A stretch of 64,000 bases of DNA, from NCBI GenBank assembly GCA_031286585.1, contig JAITUC010000006.1:62001-126000 (forward strand), written 5' to 3'. The translations under genes and the position numbers were made by a program. Under the pieces are notes generated by a model. It was not told the origin of the DNA. It saw nothing but the letters and a program-made list of their open reading frames with translations, and did not search any database. The DNA is from Delftia acidovorans. GTDB lineage: Bacteria > Pseudomonadota > Gammaproteobacteria > Burkholderiales > Burkholderiaceae_C. This document shows positions 50,994-60,014 of this stretch, in pieces. Each line of letters starts with the position of its first letter. The first letter of the stretch is position 1.

Positions 50994-51895
50994 GTGGGCG
51001 AGGCCTCCTGCCCGGCATCCTTGACGTGGGGCTGGTTGGCCGCCTTGGCCATCTGCCGGGCGCGCGCCCAGTCGGCATCGTCCCAGGCCTGGTATTCGGT
51101 GAAGTAGGCGCCGTTGGCCAGGGCGTCGCCGCCGTCCAGGGTGATGGTCTGGCCGTTGAGCCAGGTGTTGGCGGGGGCCAGGATGAAGGCGGCCATGTTG
51201 CCGATGTCCTCGTCCGTGCCCAGGCGGCGCGTGGGGTTGTCCAGGCGCCGCCGGTCGGCAGAGTCCTCGTTGCCGTCGATCTTGGGGCGCAGGCGCTGGC
51301 TGGCGCCCTGGGTGGGGATCACGCCCGGCGCAATCGCGTTGAGCCGTATGCGCTTGGGCCCCCATTCCACGGCCAGCGATTTGGTCATGGCGTCCAGCCC
51401 GGCCTTGGACATGGCCGAGGGCACGACAAAGGGCGAGCCCGTGTCCACCCAGGTGACCACGATGGACAGCACCGAGCCCGGCAGCCCCTCGGCGATCCAG
51501 CGGCGGCCCACGGCCTGGGTGACGTAGAAGGTACCCCTAAAGACGATGTCCGAGATGGCGTGAAAGCCGTTGATGCTCAGGTCTTCGGTGCGGCTGATGA
51601 AATTGCCGGCGGCATTGTTGACCAGGCCGGTCAGGGGGCCGTGCTCTGCCCAGATGCGGTCGATGACGGCGTGCACGGCCTCGGGCTGGCGGATGTCGAG
51701 CTCATGCGCAAAGGCCTGGGCGCCCGTGTCGTTGTGCAGCAGCTCGCAGGCCTGCTGCACCACGGAGCGCCGCCGGCCGCACAGGTGCAGCTCGGCGCCC
51801 AGCTCCGCCAGCTTGGCCGCCATGGCCAGGCCCAGTCCCGTACCGCCCCCCGTGACCAGGACGCGCTGGCCCTGGAATAGATTCGCTTCGAACAT
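50990..51895 (-). CDS. SDR-family oxidoreductase, 2,4-dienoyl-CoA reductase-like
   Basis: 301 residues from the ATG at 51,895 with AAAGGAGA upstream; a longer version from 51,943 is unlikely. NADP-binding VLVTGGGTGLGLAMAAKLAE, then GLVNNAAGNFISRTEDLS. The usual catalytic Tyr is replaced: the active-site stretch reads GSPFVVPSAMSKAGLDAMTK, with Ser-Ala in place of the YxxxK tyrosine and the lysine kept. This is the pattern of mitochondrial-type 2,4-dienoyl-CoA reductases (DECR), which follow a different catalytic scheme. NPTRRLGTDEDIGNMAAFIL and LNGQTITLDGGDAL complete the match. First gene of the operon with the acyl-CoA synthetase and Bug receptor. Confidence 0.85.
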   Translation of the reverse strand: MFEANLFQGQRVLVTGGGTGLGLAMAAKLAELGAELHLCGRRRSVVQQACELLHNDTGAQAFAHELDIRQPEAVHAVIDRIWAEHGPLTGLVNNAAGNFISRTEDLSINGFHAISDIVFRGTFYVTQAVGRRWIAEGLPGSVLSIVVTWVDTGSPFVVPSAMSKAGLDAMTKSLAVEWGPKRIRLNAIAPGVIPTQGASQRLRPKIDGNEDSADRRRLDNPTRRLGTDEDIGNMAAFILAPANTWLNGQTITLDGGDALANGAYFTEYQAWDDADWARARQMAKAANQPHVKDAGQEASPT

Positions 51896-52013
51896 GCTTG
51901 TCTCCTTTGGAGCCCACTCTAGGGAGACAGAGGCGGCTGGCAAAGGAGGGTGGTGGAACGCGGTTGGTTCCGTGGTGGAAACAATGGGCGGGGTTCAGCA
52001 CCGGTTCTGGCTG

Positions 52014-52042
52014 CTGCAGGCGGCCCGCACGGCCGCCTGCAG
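52014..52042 (-). terminator. Strong stem-loop after the cytochrome c gene
   Basis: CTGCAGGCGGCC-CGCAC-GGCCGCCTGCAG is a perfect 12-bp stem with a 5-base loop, starting 1 bp after the stop codon of the cytochrome c gene. There is no U-tract, so it may act as a transcript-end stabiliser or an assisted terminator for the molybdenum hydroxylase operon. Confidence 0.55.
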
Positions 52043-52043
52043 C

Positions 52044-53480
52044 CTACGGCGCAGCCCTGTGCCCCGCCTTGCCCGCTGCGCTGCGCAGGTCGGCCACCTG
52101 GGCGGCGGTCACGTCGGCCGGCTGGCCGCCCAGGGCGGCGCGGGTGTAGTTGGCCAGGGCGGCGACTTCGCCATCGGTCAGCTCCTGCATGAAGCCGGGC
52201 ATGCCTGGCAGGGGCGTGGGGCCCTGCTGGGTGGCCGGGTGCTTGGGCAGGCCGACCAGGATGGCCAGGACCAGGTTGCGGGCGTCGGCCTGGCGCACGG
52301 TGCTGTTGCCCTTGAGCGGGGGCATGGTGAGGCTGCGGCCCAGGCCCTCGCTGCCGTGGCAGCTGGCGCACAGCGCCATGTAGTGGCCCCGGCCCGCGTC
52401 CAGCGTTCCCGCGCCGTTGCCGGTGCCGGAATCCGGGGGCGCGGCTGCCGGCAGCGGCTGGGGTGCGGGCGGGTTGTCGCCCAGCAGGAAGGTGGACAGC
52501 GCGGCCATGTCCTCGCCCGTGAAGTGGCGGGTGCTGTTGGCGATGACCTCGTGCATTTCATCGAAGGCGCTGCCGTGGGCCGAAAAGCCCGTCTGCAGGA
52601 ACTGGGCCATGCCCTCGCGCGTCCAGCCGCGCGCGGCCAGGGCTTCGGCGGTGATGCCGGGGGCCGTGAACAGCGACAGCGTGCCGCCCTGCAGCCAGCG
52701 GTCCTTCTGCATCTGGCCGAACATGCCGCGCGGCGTGTGGCATTCGGCGCAGTGGCCCATGACATTGCCCAGGTACTGGCCGCGCAGCCAGGCCGGGCTC
52801 TGGCCCTGCGAGCCCACGGGCAGGGGCGCGCTGGACAGGAACAGCGTCTTCCAGCCGAACATCAGCACGCGCAGGTTGAAGGGGAAGGGCAGGGCGGGCT
52901 TGGTGTTGGGCTGGGCCACGGGCCGGATGTTCATCAGGTAGCCGTAGATCAGGTCCGAGTCTTCGCGGCTCATCAGGTGGTAGGAGGTGTAGGGCATGGC
53001 CGGGTAGAGCTGTCGCCCACCCGGTGCCGTGCCGCGCGTGACGGCGGCGTGGAATTCCTCGGCCGTCCAGCGGCCTATGCCGTGGTCCGGGTCGGGGGTG
53101 ATGTTGGTGCCGTACAGGGTGCCGAAGGGCGTGGGCAGTGGCTTGCCGCCCGCAAAGGGCTGGCCCTCCCGGGCGCCGCCCATGCCGCCTACCCCGTCAT
53201 GGCAGGCCATGCAGTCGGCGGCGCGCGCCAGGTACAGGCCCTGCGCCAGCTGCTGCGGGCTGCGATGCACGGCCTGCGGCTCGCGCTGGGGCACATGGGG
53301 CCGGTTGCCCCAGACGGCGGCAATGGCAAACAGCACGGCCAGCAGCAGGACGATCAGCAGCAGGCCGCGCCAGCGGCGCCTGGGCCTGCGCGGCGGCGCG
53401 GGGCGGGCGCCGCTGTAGTCGGCGGGCGCAGCGCCGCCGGGGGTGGCTGCGCTGGAGTCTGCGGCGGACATGGCGCTCAT
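52044..53480 (-). CDS. Tri-haem cytochrome c, electron acceptor subunit of the molybdenum hydroxylase
   Basis: 478 residues. A membrane anchor (RGLLLIVLLLAVLFAIAAVWG) follows an Ala/Pro-rich cytoplasmic tail, so the protein faces the periplasm. Three haem c sites: CMACHDG, CAECHTP and CASCHGS, each with distal methionine candidates. The layout matches the cytochrome c subunit of alcohol dehydrogenases and of aldehyde/isoquinoline-oxidising molybdoenzymes. The ATG at 53,480 overlaps the stop of the 2Fe-2S gene by four bases. It passes electrons to the respiratory chain. Confidence 0.9.
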   Translation of the reverse strand: MSAMSAADSSAATPGGAAPADYSGARPAPPRRPRRRWRGLLLIVLLLAVLFAIAAVWGNRPHVPQREPQAVHRSPQQLAQGLYLARAADCMACHDGVGGMGGAREGQPFAGGKPLPTPFGTLYGTNITPDPDHGIGRWTAEEFHAAVTRGTAPGGRQLYPAMPYTSYHLMSREDSDLIYGYLMNIRPVAQPNTKPALPFPFNLRVLMFGWKTLFLSSAPLPVGSQGQSPAWLRGQYLGNVMGHCAECHTPRGMFGQMQKDRWLQGGTLSLFTAPGITAEALAARGWTREGMAQFLQTGFSAHGSAFDEMHEVIANSTRHFTGEDMAALSTFLLGDNPPAPQPLPAAAPPDSGTGNGAGTLDAGRGHYMALCASCHGSEGLGRSLTMPPLKGNSTVRQADARNLVLAILVGLPKHPATQQGPTPLPGMPGFMQELTDGEVAALANYTRAALGGQPADVTAAQVADLRSAAGKAGHRAAP

Positions 53481-54073
53481 CCTTTCAAGGTCAGCCCCGG
53501 CGTGTTCAGGACCAGGTCCTTCACGGCCGCGTAGTAGCGTACATAGCCGGTGCAGCGGCACAGGTGAGGCTGCAGGGCCTCGCCCACCACCTGTTCCACA
53601 TCGGCCGCGCGGATGGGCGCCTTGGCCAGGCGCTCTACCAGCACCGTGGCCGCGATGACGAAGCCCGGCGTGCAGTAGCCGCACTGGAAGCTGAAATGCT
53701 CCAGGTACTTTTGCTGCACGGGGCTGATGGCGATGACCTTGCGCGGCTGGCCCGAGGCGCCAGAGGCGCCGGAGGCGGATGAGGGCGAGGTGTCCGCGCC
53801 GCCCGGGTCGGCGATGCCTTCGATGGTGCGGATCTTGCGTCCCTGGAAGTAGTGGGCGCCGGTGATGCAGGTGCGCATCTCGCGGCTGCCCTCGGGCCCG
53901 TCCACGATGACGGTGCAGGCCCGGCATTCGCCGATGCCGCAGCCCAGGCGCGAGCCGGTGAGGTTCAGGTACTCGTGCAGGAAGTCGATCATGGGCATGC
54001 CTTCGGGCACGTCCATGGGGCCGACGCTCTGGCCGTTGACGGTCAGCGACAAGGGGCGCGGGACAAGGCTCAT
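53477..54073 (-). CDS. 2Fe-2S subunit of a molybdenum hydroxylase
   Basis: 198 residues: plant-type cluster in GSRLGCGIGECRACTVIVDG (Cys45, Cys50, Cys53) with the fourth Cys in MRTCITGAHY, and the second cluster in FQCGYCTPGFVIAA and HLCRCTGYVRY. A Ser/Ala/Gly-rich insert (SPSSASGASGASGQP) separates the two and is unusual. The gene overlaps both flanking genes by ATGA. It forms the electron relay of the large subunit. Confidence 0.92.
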   Translation of the reverse strand: MSLVPRPLSLTVNGQSVGPMDVPEGMPMIDFLHEYLNLTGSRLGCGIGECRACTVIVDGPEGSREMRTCITGAHYFQGRKIRTIEGIADPGGADTSPSSASGASGASGQPRKVIAISPVQQKYLEHFSFQCGYCTPGFVIAATVLVERLAKAPIRAADVEQVVGEALQPHLCRCTGYVRYYAAVKDLVLNTPGLTLKG

Positions 54074-56991
54074 GGTGCGAGTGCCTCCCTGATCTTTTGC
54101 GGGGTCACGGGCAGGTCGTGGAATCGCTTGCCTATGGCGTGGTGCAGTCCGTTGACGATGGCGGCGACGATGGGAATCATCACCACCTCGGCAATGCCCT
54201 TGGGCGGATCGGTGTCCGACAGCGGTGCCAGCAGCTCGGCCGTCTGCTTCCAGACCGCCACCTCGCTGCCGCGCGGCAGGTGGTAGCGGTGGAAGTTCCA
54301 GTTGCCGTCGCCGGGACCGCCTTCGTACAGCGGCATGGTTTCGTACAGCGCATGGCCTATGCCCATGGCAATGCCGCCTTCCAGCTGGCCGTGCACCAGC
54401 TCGGGCACGATGGGCCGCCCGCACTCCATGATGGAGTGGTGGCCCAGCAGCTCGACCGCGCCCGTGCCCGTGTCCACGGCCAGCTCGACCAGGGCCGCAT
54501 TGGCGCTGTAGTAGGTGACCCCTGCGTTGTTGCGCTGCATGGGGGGATAGAACAGGTTGCGCCGCGAGATCATGCGGTAGCCGGCGGCGCTGCGCCGCGC
54601 GGTGACAGAGGCCTCGACGGGCGTGGCCGCCTGCGGCGTGTCGGTGGTGTCAGGGGCCGGCGTGACGGCGCCAGCATCGGGCGCGCTGCCCAGGCGCACG
54701 GCCAGCGCGTCCAGCGGCCGGCGCGCGCTGGTGCTCAGGATGTCGAAATCCGCCTCGGCCCACTGCCAGCGGTTGAAGGTATGGCCCACGGCGCCCGTGA
54801 CCAGCTGCATGGCGTGGGCCTTCTGGGCCAGTGCCTGCAGGGACAGGGGCTGCATGCCGTTGGCGGTGAGCATGCCGTTGACCCAGCGCGCGTCCTCGCG
54901 GCGCACCACGTAGGGCGCCTTCTGGCCGCCGCCCGTGCCCTGGCTCCAGATGGCCACGGCGGCCGGCCACAGGCCATGCTCGAAGACCACGCGCGCCGTC
55001 TCGCTGGTGGCGTGGCTGTAGTAGTAGGCGGAGTTGCTGGCGCTGGCGGGCGAAGCGTAGACCGGCGTCCACAGTGGCCGGGTGGCAAAGCGGTCCTGGT
55101 CGGCCTGGGCCATGGTGTAGTTGTCGCCCTCCGCCTTGAGCGGCAGCTCCGGCCAGTCCAGGCAGGCGGTCTGCAACTCGTCGGCGGGCTTGCCGAACCA
55201 TTGCACGCACAGCTGGGCCTGCGAGGTGCCCATGCCCGTGCCGATCTCGGTGCCCGAGTGATGCAGCAGCACGCGGCCCTGGGGCGATATCTCGATGCGC
55301 GCAAACGCCGCCTCGCCACCCGTGCCGAAGTCCTTTTGCACGCAGGCAAAGCCCACGCCGTAGCGCTGGCCGGGGTGACTGGCCTCGTAGGCGGCCTTGC
55401 GCTTGGCGCGCTCGGTCCACAGCGGATGGCGGCGGGCGCGCTCCAGCACTTCGTCGGCGCGCAGGGCGCCTGCGGCAATGGCGCCCTGCGTGTTCTTGGC
55501 GCCCGAGGTCAGCACGTTGCGCAGGCGCAGTTCGATGGGGTCGATCTGCAGCAGCTCGGCGATTTCGTCCACCATCATCTCGGTGGCCGCCATGCTCTGC
55601 AGCGTGCCGTAGCCGCGGGCCGAGCCTGCGTCCAGTGCGCGGCTGGCCAGGGCCACGGCGGTGATGTCGTTCTTGGGGAAGTAGTAGATGGACTGCGCCG
55701 CCGTGCCGCCCACCATGGCCACCGAGGGCGAGAAGTTGGCGCGCCCGCCGCCATTGGCCGTCATGCTGGCCACCAGGCTCTGGAACAGGCCGGTCTTTTT
55801 GTCGATGGCGATGGTGTAGTCGATCTCGAAGGCATGGCGCTTGAGCGAGGACTGGAACTGCTCGAAACGGTCATTGGCCAGGCGCACGGGCTTTCCATCC
55901 GCATACAGCGCGCAGACCAGGCCGTAGTAGGGCATGGGCGCGTGGTCCTTGGAGCCGTAGCCCACCGTGTAGCAGGGGTGGACGAAGAGGTTCTTGAGCG
56001 GATATTTGCTGGCCTGCACCATCTGCGCGGCCCATTCGACCACCTCGTGCGGCGACTGCGTGGCCAGCACCATGTGCAGGCTTTGCGTGGCCGCGTCATA
56101 CCAGCAGTTGGCGTTGTCGGGCTCCAGCGCGGCCGTGTCCACCGATTGCGTGGCGTAGTGGCGCTGCAGCACCAGCCAGTCGGCAGGCGGCGTGGCCAGC
56201 TCCTGGGCGATCTGCTCGGCCGCGCGCAGGCCGCGTGCCGTGACCGCGTCGGCCTTGGAGATCTGTGGCCAGACCAGCGGCTTGCGTTCGGCAGGGAACA
56301 GGGGGGCATCGCGCAGGCTGGAGAACACGTCGTCGTCAAAGGCCGTGGCGCCGCCCTGGCGCACGTAGCGGAACACGCCCCAGGGCGGACGGTCCAGCGC
56401 GCCCGTGACGCGGCCATAGCGGATGACGCCGGCCGTGGCCTGCAGCCTTTCCTTGGCAAAGCGAAAGCGAGCGAAGTCGTGGTAGATGAGGATGGCCACG
56501 GCCTGGCCCAGGTAGGCGGGGGTCTTTCCCGGGGGCAGCAGCATGTCGTCGCCATAGAACTCGGGAAAGGCCAGGCCGTCGCGCGCCAGGTCCTCGGCCG
56601 TGACCACGCGGTCGGGCGCCAGCTCGCCGTCCAGGGACGACAGGTCCAGGCCGTCGAACAGCCGGTCGGCCAGCGTGGTGCGCACGATGAAGGCATGGGA
56701 CTGCTGCGGGGGCCAGTGCGGCATGTCGCGTGCGCGGATGTCGCGGGCGAAGACCTTGGCGCCCATGACCTTGGAGCGGCCATCGAGCCGAAAGCGCGGC
56801 AGCTGGGTGGCGGGCTCGCGGGGCACGCCGCCGAGCACGCGCTCCTCGAACAGGGCTGCATAGGCCTGGCTGGCCAGCGGCGCCACCCAGACGCTGACGC
56901 TTGCGATGCTGGCAGCCTGCAGAAAGCCGCGCCGCGACAAGGGAGCCGTGCCGGTCTGGCTGCCGGCGCCGGAGTGTTGTTCTGGGCGCAT
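54070..56991 (-). CDS. Molybdopterin-binding large subunit of an aldehyde/isoquinoline-type oxidoreductase, Tat-exported
   Basis: 973 residues from the ATG at 56,991 (CAGGAGAAGAG upstream); an ATG at 57,036 lacks a site. Twin-arginine signal SRRGFLQAASIASVSVWVAP. The xanthine-oxidase family fold is split over Moco-binding segments, including GYGSKDHAPMPYYGL, ANGGGRANFSPSVAMVGGTA, ARGYGTLQSMAATEMMVDEI, the substrate-pocket region GIGFACVQKDFGTGGEAAF-like (VGFACVQKDFGTGGEAAFAR), GTEIGTGMGTSQAQLCVQWF and HSIMECGRPIVPELVHGQLE. There is no FAD subunit in the operon; electrons leave through the cytochrome c instead. Related enzymes oxidise aldehydes, isoquinoline or similar N-heterocycles in the periplasm. 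Confidence 0.9.
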   Translation of the reverse strand: MRPEQHSGAGSQTGTAPLSRRGFLQAASIASVSVWVAPLASQAYAALFEERVLGGVPREPATQLPRFRLDGRSKVMGAKVFARDIRARDMPHWPPQQSHAFIVRTTLADRLFDGLDLSSLDGELAPDRVVTAEDLARDGLAFPEFYGDDMLLPPGKTPAYLGQAVAILIYHDFARFRFAKERLQATAGVIRYGRVTGALDRPPWGVFRYVRQGGATAFDDDVFSSLRDAPLFPAERKPLVWPQISKADAVTARGLRAAEQIAQELATPPADWLVLQRHYATQSVDTAALEPDNANCWYDAATQSLHMVLATQSPHEVVEWAAQMVQASKYPLKNLFVHPCYTVGYGSKDHAPMPYYGLVCALYADGKPVRLANDRFEQFQSSLKRHAFEIDYTIAIDKKTGLFQSLVASMTANGGGRANFSPSVAMVGGTAAQSIYYFPKNDITAVALASRALDAGSARGYGTLQSMAATEMMVDEIAELLQIDPIELRLRNVLTSGAKNTQGAIAAGALRADEVLERARRHPLWTERAKRKAAYEASHPGQRYGVGFACVQKDFGTGGEAAFARIEISPQGRVLLHHSGTEIGTGMGTSQAQLCVQWFGKPADELQTACLDWPELPLKAEGDNYTMAQADQDRFATRPLWTPVYASPASASNSAYYYSHATSETARVVFEHGLWPAAVAIWSQGTGGGQKAPYVVRREDARWVNGMLTANGMQPLSLQALAQKAHAMQLVTGAVGHTFNRWQWAEADFDILSTSARRPLDALAVRLGSAPDAGAVTPAPDTTDTPQAATPVEASVTARRSAAGYRMISRRNLFYPPMQRNNAGVTYYSANAALVELAVDTGTGAVELLGHHSIMECGRPIVPELVHGQLEGGIAMGIGHALYETMPLYEGGPGDGNWNFHRYHLPRGSEVAVWKQTAELLAPLSDTDPPKGIAEVVMIPIVAAIVNGLHHAIGKRFHDLPVTPQKIREALAP

Positions 56992-57332
56992 GGCGCTCTT
57001 CTCCTGTGGGGTTGCAGCCACTGTAGGAGGGCGCATGCTGCGCGGCCTGTCAGCAAAAGCTGCTTCTGGCGTCAGCGCGGCGGCTGCGGCGGCGCCGTGC
57101 CAGTGTCAAAAGCAGGAGCAGTCCAGGCCCGCCCGTCCACAAAAGCGGCAGGGTGGCGGCCCTGTCAATCGGACACCGGCGCGAGATGGCCTGCACAGGA
57201 GCTCCCGATGGGGCCGCGCATAGCCCGGCAAGGCGAGGGCGTGTCCACATTCAGGCATAGTTGAGGGTTATGCAGAAAGTGGCGAGGACCCGGACATTGC
57301 CGGAGCTTCTTATTACTTTCGTTTTTTATAGT
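56992..57332. other. Divergent spacer between the molybdoenzyme operon and metNIQ
   Basis: About 340 bp (432 to the metN start) with no gene supported. A GC-rich part (57,040-57,240) has no obvious repeat; the last 60 bp are T-rich and lead into a promoter for metN. No S-adenosylmethionine or related riboswitch pattern was recognised by eye. Confidence 0.5.
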
Positions 57333-57360
57333 TTGCGTTTTTATGCGCGCAATCTATATT
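57333..57360 (+). promoter_or_regulatory. Sigma-70 promoter candidate for the metNIQ operon
   Basis: TTGCGT (57,333-57,338), a 16-bp spacer and TATATT (57,355-57,360). The start of transcription would be near 57,367, giving a leader of roughly 57 bases before metN. A GCAAT-CTAT-ATTGC inverted repeat overlaps the -10 box (57,349-57,362) and may be an operator. Confidence 0.55.
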
Positions 57361-57423
57361 GCTCCCACTTCCCAACAATGCGCAGCGGCGTCCCCAGGCC
57401 GTCCTGCGCCGTGGCGTTTTTTC

Positions 57424-58470
57424 ATGATCGAGATTCGGGATCTTTCCCTGACCTACAAGGGCCCTACCGGGCCCGTCCATGCCTTGCGGGGCATCAACCT
57501 GCAGATTCAAGCGGGCGAGGTGTTCGGCATCATCGGCCGCAGCGGCGCGGGCAAAAGCTCGCTGGTGCGCTGCCTGAACCTGCTCAACCGCCCGACCTCC
57601 GGCCAGGTGCTGGTGGGCGGCCGTGACCTGATGCAGCTCAGCGATGCCGAGCTGCGCACGGCGCGCCGCGACATCGGCATGGTGTTCCAGCATTTCAACC
57701 TGCTGTCCTCGCGCACGGTGTTCGACAACGCCGCGCTGCCGCTGGAGATGGCGGGCATGTCGGCCGACGACATCAAGAAGCGCGTGGACCCGCTGCTGGA
57801 CCTGGTGGGCCTGAGCGCGCTGCGCGACCGCTATCCGGCGCAGATCTCGGGCGGGCAAAAGCAGCGCGTGGGCATTGCGCGCGCGCTGGCCAGCCATCCC
57901 AAGGTGCTGCTGTCGGACGAGGCCACCTCGGCACTGGACCCCGAGACCACGCGCTCCATCCTGGACCTGCTGCGCAAGGTCAACCGCGAGCTGGGCCTGA
58001 CCGTGGTGCTGATCACCCACCAGATGCAGGTGATCAAGCAGATCGCCGACCGCGTGGCCGTGATCGACGGCGGCGAGATCGCCGAGCTGGGCCCCGTGAT
58101 CGATGTGTTCACGCGCCCGCAGCAGGCCATCACGCGCAGCCTGATCGATGAGATCGTGCCCCAGCAATTGCCCGAGTCGGTGACCACGCGGGTGAACGCC
58201 CTGGCAGCGCAACTGGCACCGGGCCAGCAGGGCCGGCTGCTGCGCCTGTCGTATGCGGGCGAGAGCGCCTACCAGCCCATCCTGTCGCACCTGATCCGCG
58301 AGCTGGGGCTGGACCTGTCCATCCTGCATGGCCAGATCGACGAGATCCAGGAGCAGACCTTCGGCTCGCTGGCCGTCTTCGCCAGCGGCGACGCGGCAAA
58401 GATCGATGCCGCCGTGGACCATCTGCGCGCCACCGGCGTGCAGGTCCAGATCGTTTCCACCAGGGATTGA
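57424..58470 (+). CDS. metN: Methionine ABC transporter ATP-binding protein
   Basis: 348 residues. Start at the ATG of [20 protein letters not shown], the usual MetN opening. Walker [27 protein letters not shown], signature [15 protein letters not shown], Walker [14 protein letters not shown] with the MetN-type Ser, and the His switch in [13 protein letters not shown]. The C-terminal ACT-like domain (about 265-348), which senses methionine and shuts the pump, is present ([19 protein letters not shown]). First gene of the metNIQ operon. Confidence 0.95.
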   Translation: MIEIRDLSLTYKGPTGPVHALRGINLQIQAGEVFGIIGRSGAGKSSLVRCLNLLNRPTSGQVLVGGRDLMQLSDAELRTARRDIGMVFQHFNLLSSRTVFDNAALPLEMAGMSADDIKKRVDPLLDLVGLSALRDRYPAQISGGQKQRVGIARALASHPKVLLSDEATSALDPETTRSILDLLRKVNRELGLTVVLITHQMQVIKQIADRVAVIDGGEIAELGPVIDVFTRPQQAITRSLIDEIVPQQLPESVTTRVNALAAQLAPGQQGRLLRLSYAGESAYQPILSHLIRELGLDLSILHGQIDEIQEQTFGSLAVFASGDAAKIDAAVDHLRATGVQVQIVSTRD

Positions 58471-58473
58471 GCG

Positions 58474-59139
58474 ATGTTTGAGAATTTTTCGGAAATGATG
58501 CTGGAGCTGTTCGTCAGCTCGCTGTGGGAGACCATCATCATGGTCGGCGTGTCGGGACTCGTGGGCGGCCTGATCGGCATTCCCCTGGGCGTGTTCCTGC
58601 GCCTCACCGACCATGGCGGCGTGCTGCAGAACGGCCCCGCCAACAAGATCGTGGGCTGGATCGTCAATGCCCTGCGCTCCACGCCCTTCATCATCCTGCT
58701 GGTGGCCATCATCCCGCTGACGCGGCTGATCACGGGCTCGTCCATCGGCACCTGGGCGGCCGTGGTGCCGCTGACCATTGCGGCAGCCCCGTTCGTGGCG
58801 CGTCTGGTGGAGACGGCGCTGCGCGAAGTGGACAACGGCTTGGTGGAAGCGGCCCAGTCCATGGGCGCCACCACGGGCCAGATCGTCTGGAAGATCCTGC
58901 TGCCCGAGGCGCTGCCCGGCATCGTGGCGGGCCTGACCATCAGCTTCGTGAGCCTGACCGGCTACTCGGCCATGGCCGGTGCCATCGGCGGCGGCGGCCT
59001 GGGCGACCTGGGCATCCGCTACGGCTACCAGCGCTTTTTGCCCGACGTGATGCTGGCCGTGGTCGTCATCCTGATCTTCTTCGTGCAGGCCATCCAGAGC
59101 CTGGGCGATTGGGCGGTGCGCAGGCTGAGCCACCGCTGA
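58474..59139 (+). CDS. metI: Methionine ABC transporter permease
   Basis: 221 residues with five membrane helices; ALRSTPFIILLVAIIPLTRL, VVPLTIAAAPFVARLVE and the coupling loop VEAAQSMGATTGQIVWKILL are those of MetI. FVSLTGYSAMAGAIGGGGLG and RYGYQRFLPDVMLAVVV close the fold. It starts 3 bp after metN, so the two are coupled. Confidence 0.95.
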   Translation: MFENFSEMMLELFVSSLWETIIMVGVSGLVGGLIGIPLGVFLRLTDHGGVLQNGPANKIVGWIVNALRSTPFIILLVAIIPLTRLITGSSIGTWAAVVPLTIAAAPFVARLVETALREVDNGLVEAAQSMGATTGQIVWKILLPEALPGIVAGLTISFVSLTGYSAMAGAIGGGGLGDLGIRYGYQRFLPDVMLAVVVILIFFVQAIQSLGDWAVRRLSHR

Positions 59140-59209
59140 TCCAACGGTGGAAGTGGCCGAAGTGGCCGCGGCGGCAGGGAGCCGCGAGATTTTCCGAAAG
59201 AGGGATTCC

Positions 59210-60010
59210 ATGAAGAAACGCGCCTTGCTCCAGTCACTGGCCCTGGCTGCCGTCCTGCCCCTGGCAGGGCTGCCTGCGCTGGCGGCCGACGGCTCTGTCA
59301 CCATCGGCGTGACCTCGGGCCCGCATGCCCAGATCGCCGAAGTGGCCAGGAAGGTGGCCGAGAAGAGCGGCCTCAAGGTGAAGCTGGTCGAGTTCGGCGA
59401 CTTCATCCAGCCCAACGCGGCCCTGTCCCAGGGCGAGCTGGATGCCAACATCTACCAGCACCAGCCCTTCATGGACGCCCAGAACAAGGACCGTGGCTAC
59501 AAGCTCGTGCCCGTGGCCCGTGCGGTCAACCAGCAGATGGGCGTGTACTCCAGGAAGATCAAAAGCCTGGCCGACCTCAAGAGCGGTGCGCGCGTGGGCA
59601 TTCCCAACGACCCCACCAACGGCTCGCGCGCGCTGATGGTGCTGGCCGCGCAGAAGCTGATCGAGTTGAAGACCGGCGCGGGCGCCCGTGCCTCGGTGCT
59701 GGACATCACGGCCAATCCGAAGAAGCTGCGCTTCGTGGAGCTGGAGGCAGCCCAGCTGGCGCGCTCGCTGGACGACCTGGACGCCGCTGCCGTCAACAGC
59801 AGCTACGCCGTGGCCGCAGGCCTGTCTCCGCAAAAGGATTCGCTGGCGCTGGAAGCCACGGACACGCCCTATGTCACCGTGCTGATCGCCACGCGCGCCG
59901 GCCACGAGAAGGACGCCGGCCTGCAGGCCTTCGTCAAGGCCTACCAGTCGCCCGAGGTGCGCCAGTTCATCGACACGCAGTTCAAGGGCGCCTACACGGC
60001 GGCCTGGTAA
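59210..60010 (+). CDS. metQ: Methionine-binding protein of the NlpA/MetQ family
   Basis: 266 residues from the ATG at 59,210 with AGAGGGA upstream. The leader [20 protein letters not shown] ends in ALAAD without a lipobox cysteine, so it looks like a soluble periplasmic protein, unlike lipidated MetQ of E. coli. Family pattern: [80 protein letters not shown]. It is followed 4 bp later by mtnD. Confidence 0.93.
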   Translation: MKKRALLQSLALAAVLPLAGLPALAADGSVTIGVTSGPHAQIAEVARKVAEKSGLKVKLVEFGDFIQPNAALSQGELDANIYQHQPFMDAQNKDRGYKLVPVARAVNQQMGVYSRKIKSLADLKSGARVGIPNDPTNGSRALMVLAAQKLIELKTGAGARASVLDITANPKKLRFVELEAAQLARSLDDLDAAAVNSSYAVAAGLSPQKDSLALEATDTPYVTVLIATRAGHEKDAGLQAFVKAYQSPEVRQFIDTQFKGAYTAAW

Positions 60011-60014
60011 GACC

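Noticed and set aside
54097-57264. A very long open frame (about 1,055 codons) on the + strand opposite the molybdoenzyme gene
   Set aside because: It is the GC-rich mirror of the real gene: composition is dominated by His, Gln, Gly and Arg, there is no ribosome site and no family pattern. The - strand reading has a Tat signal and cofactor motifs.
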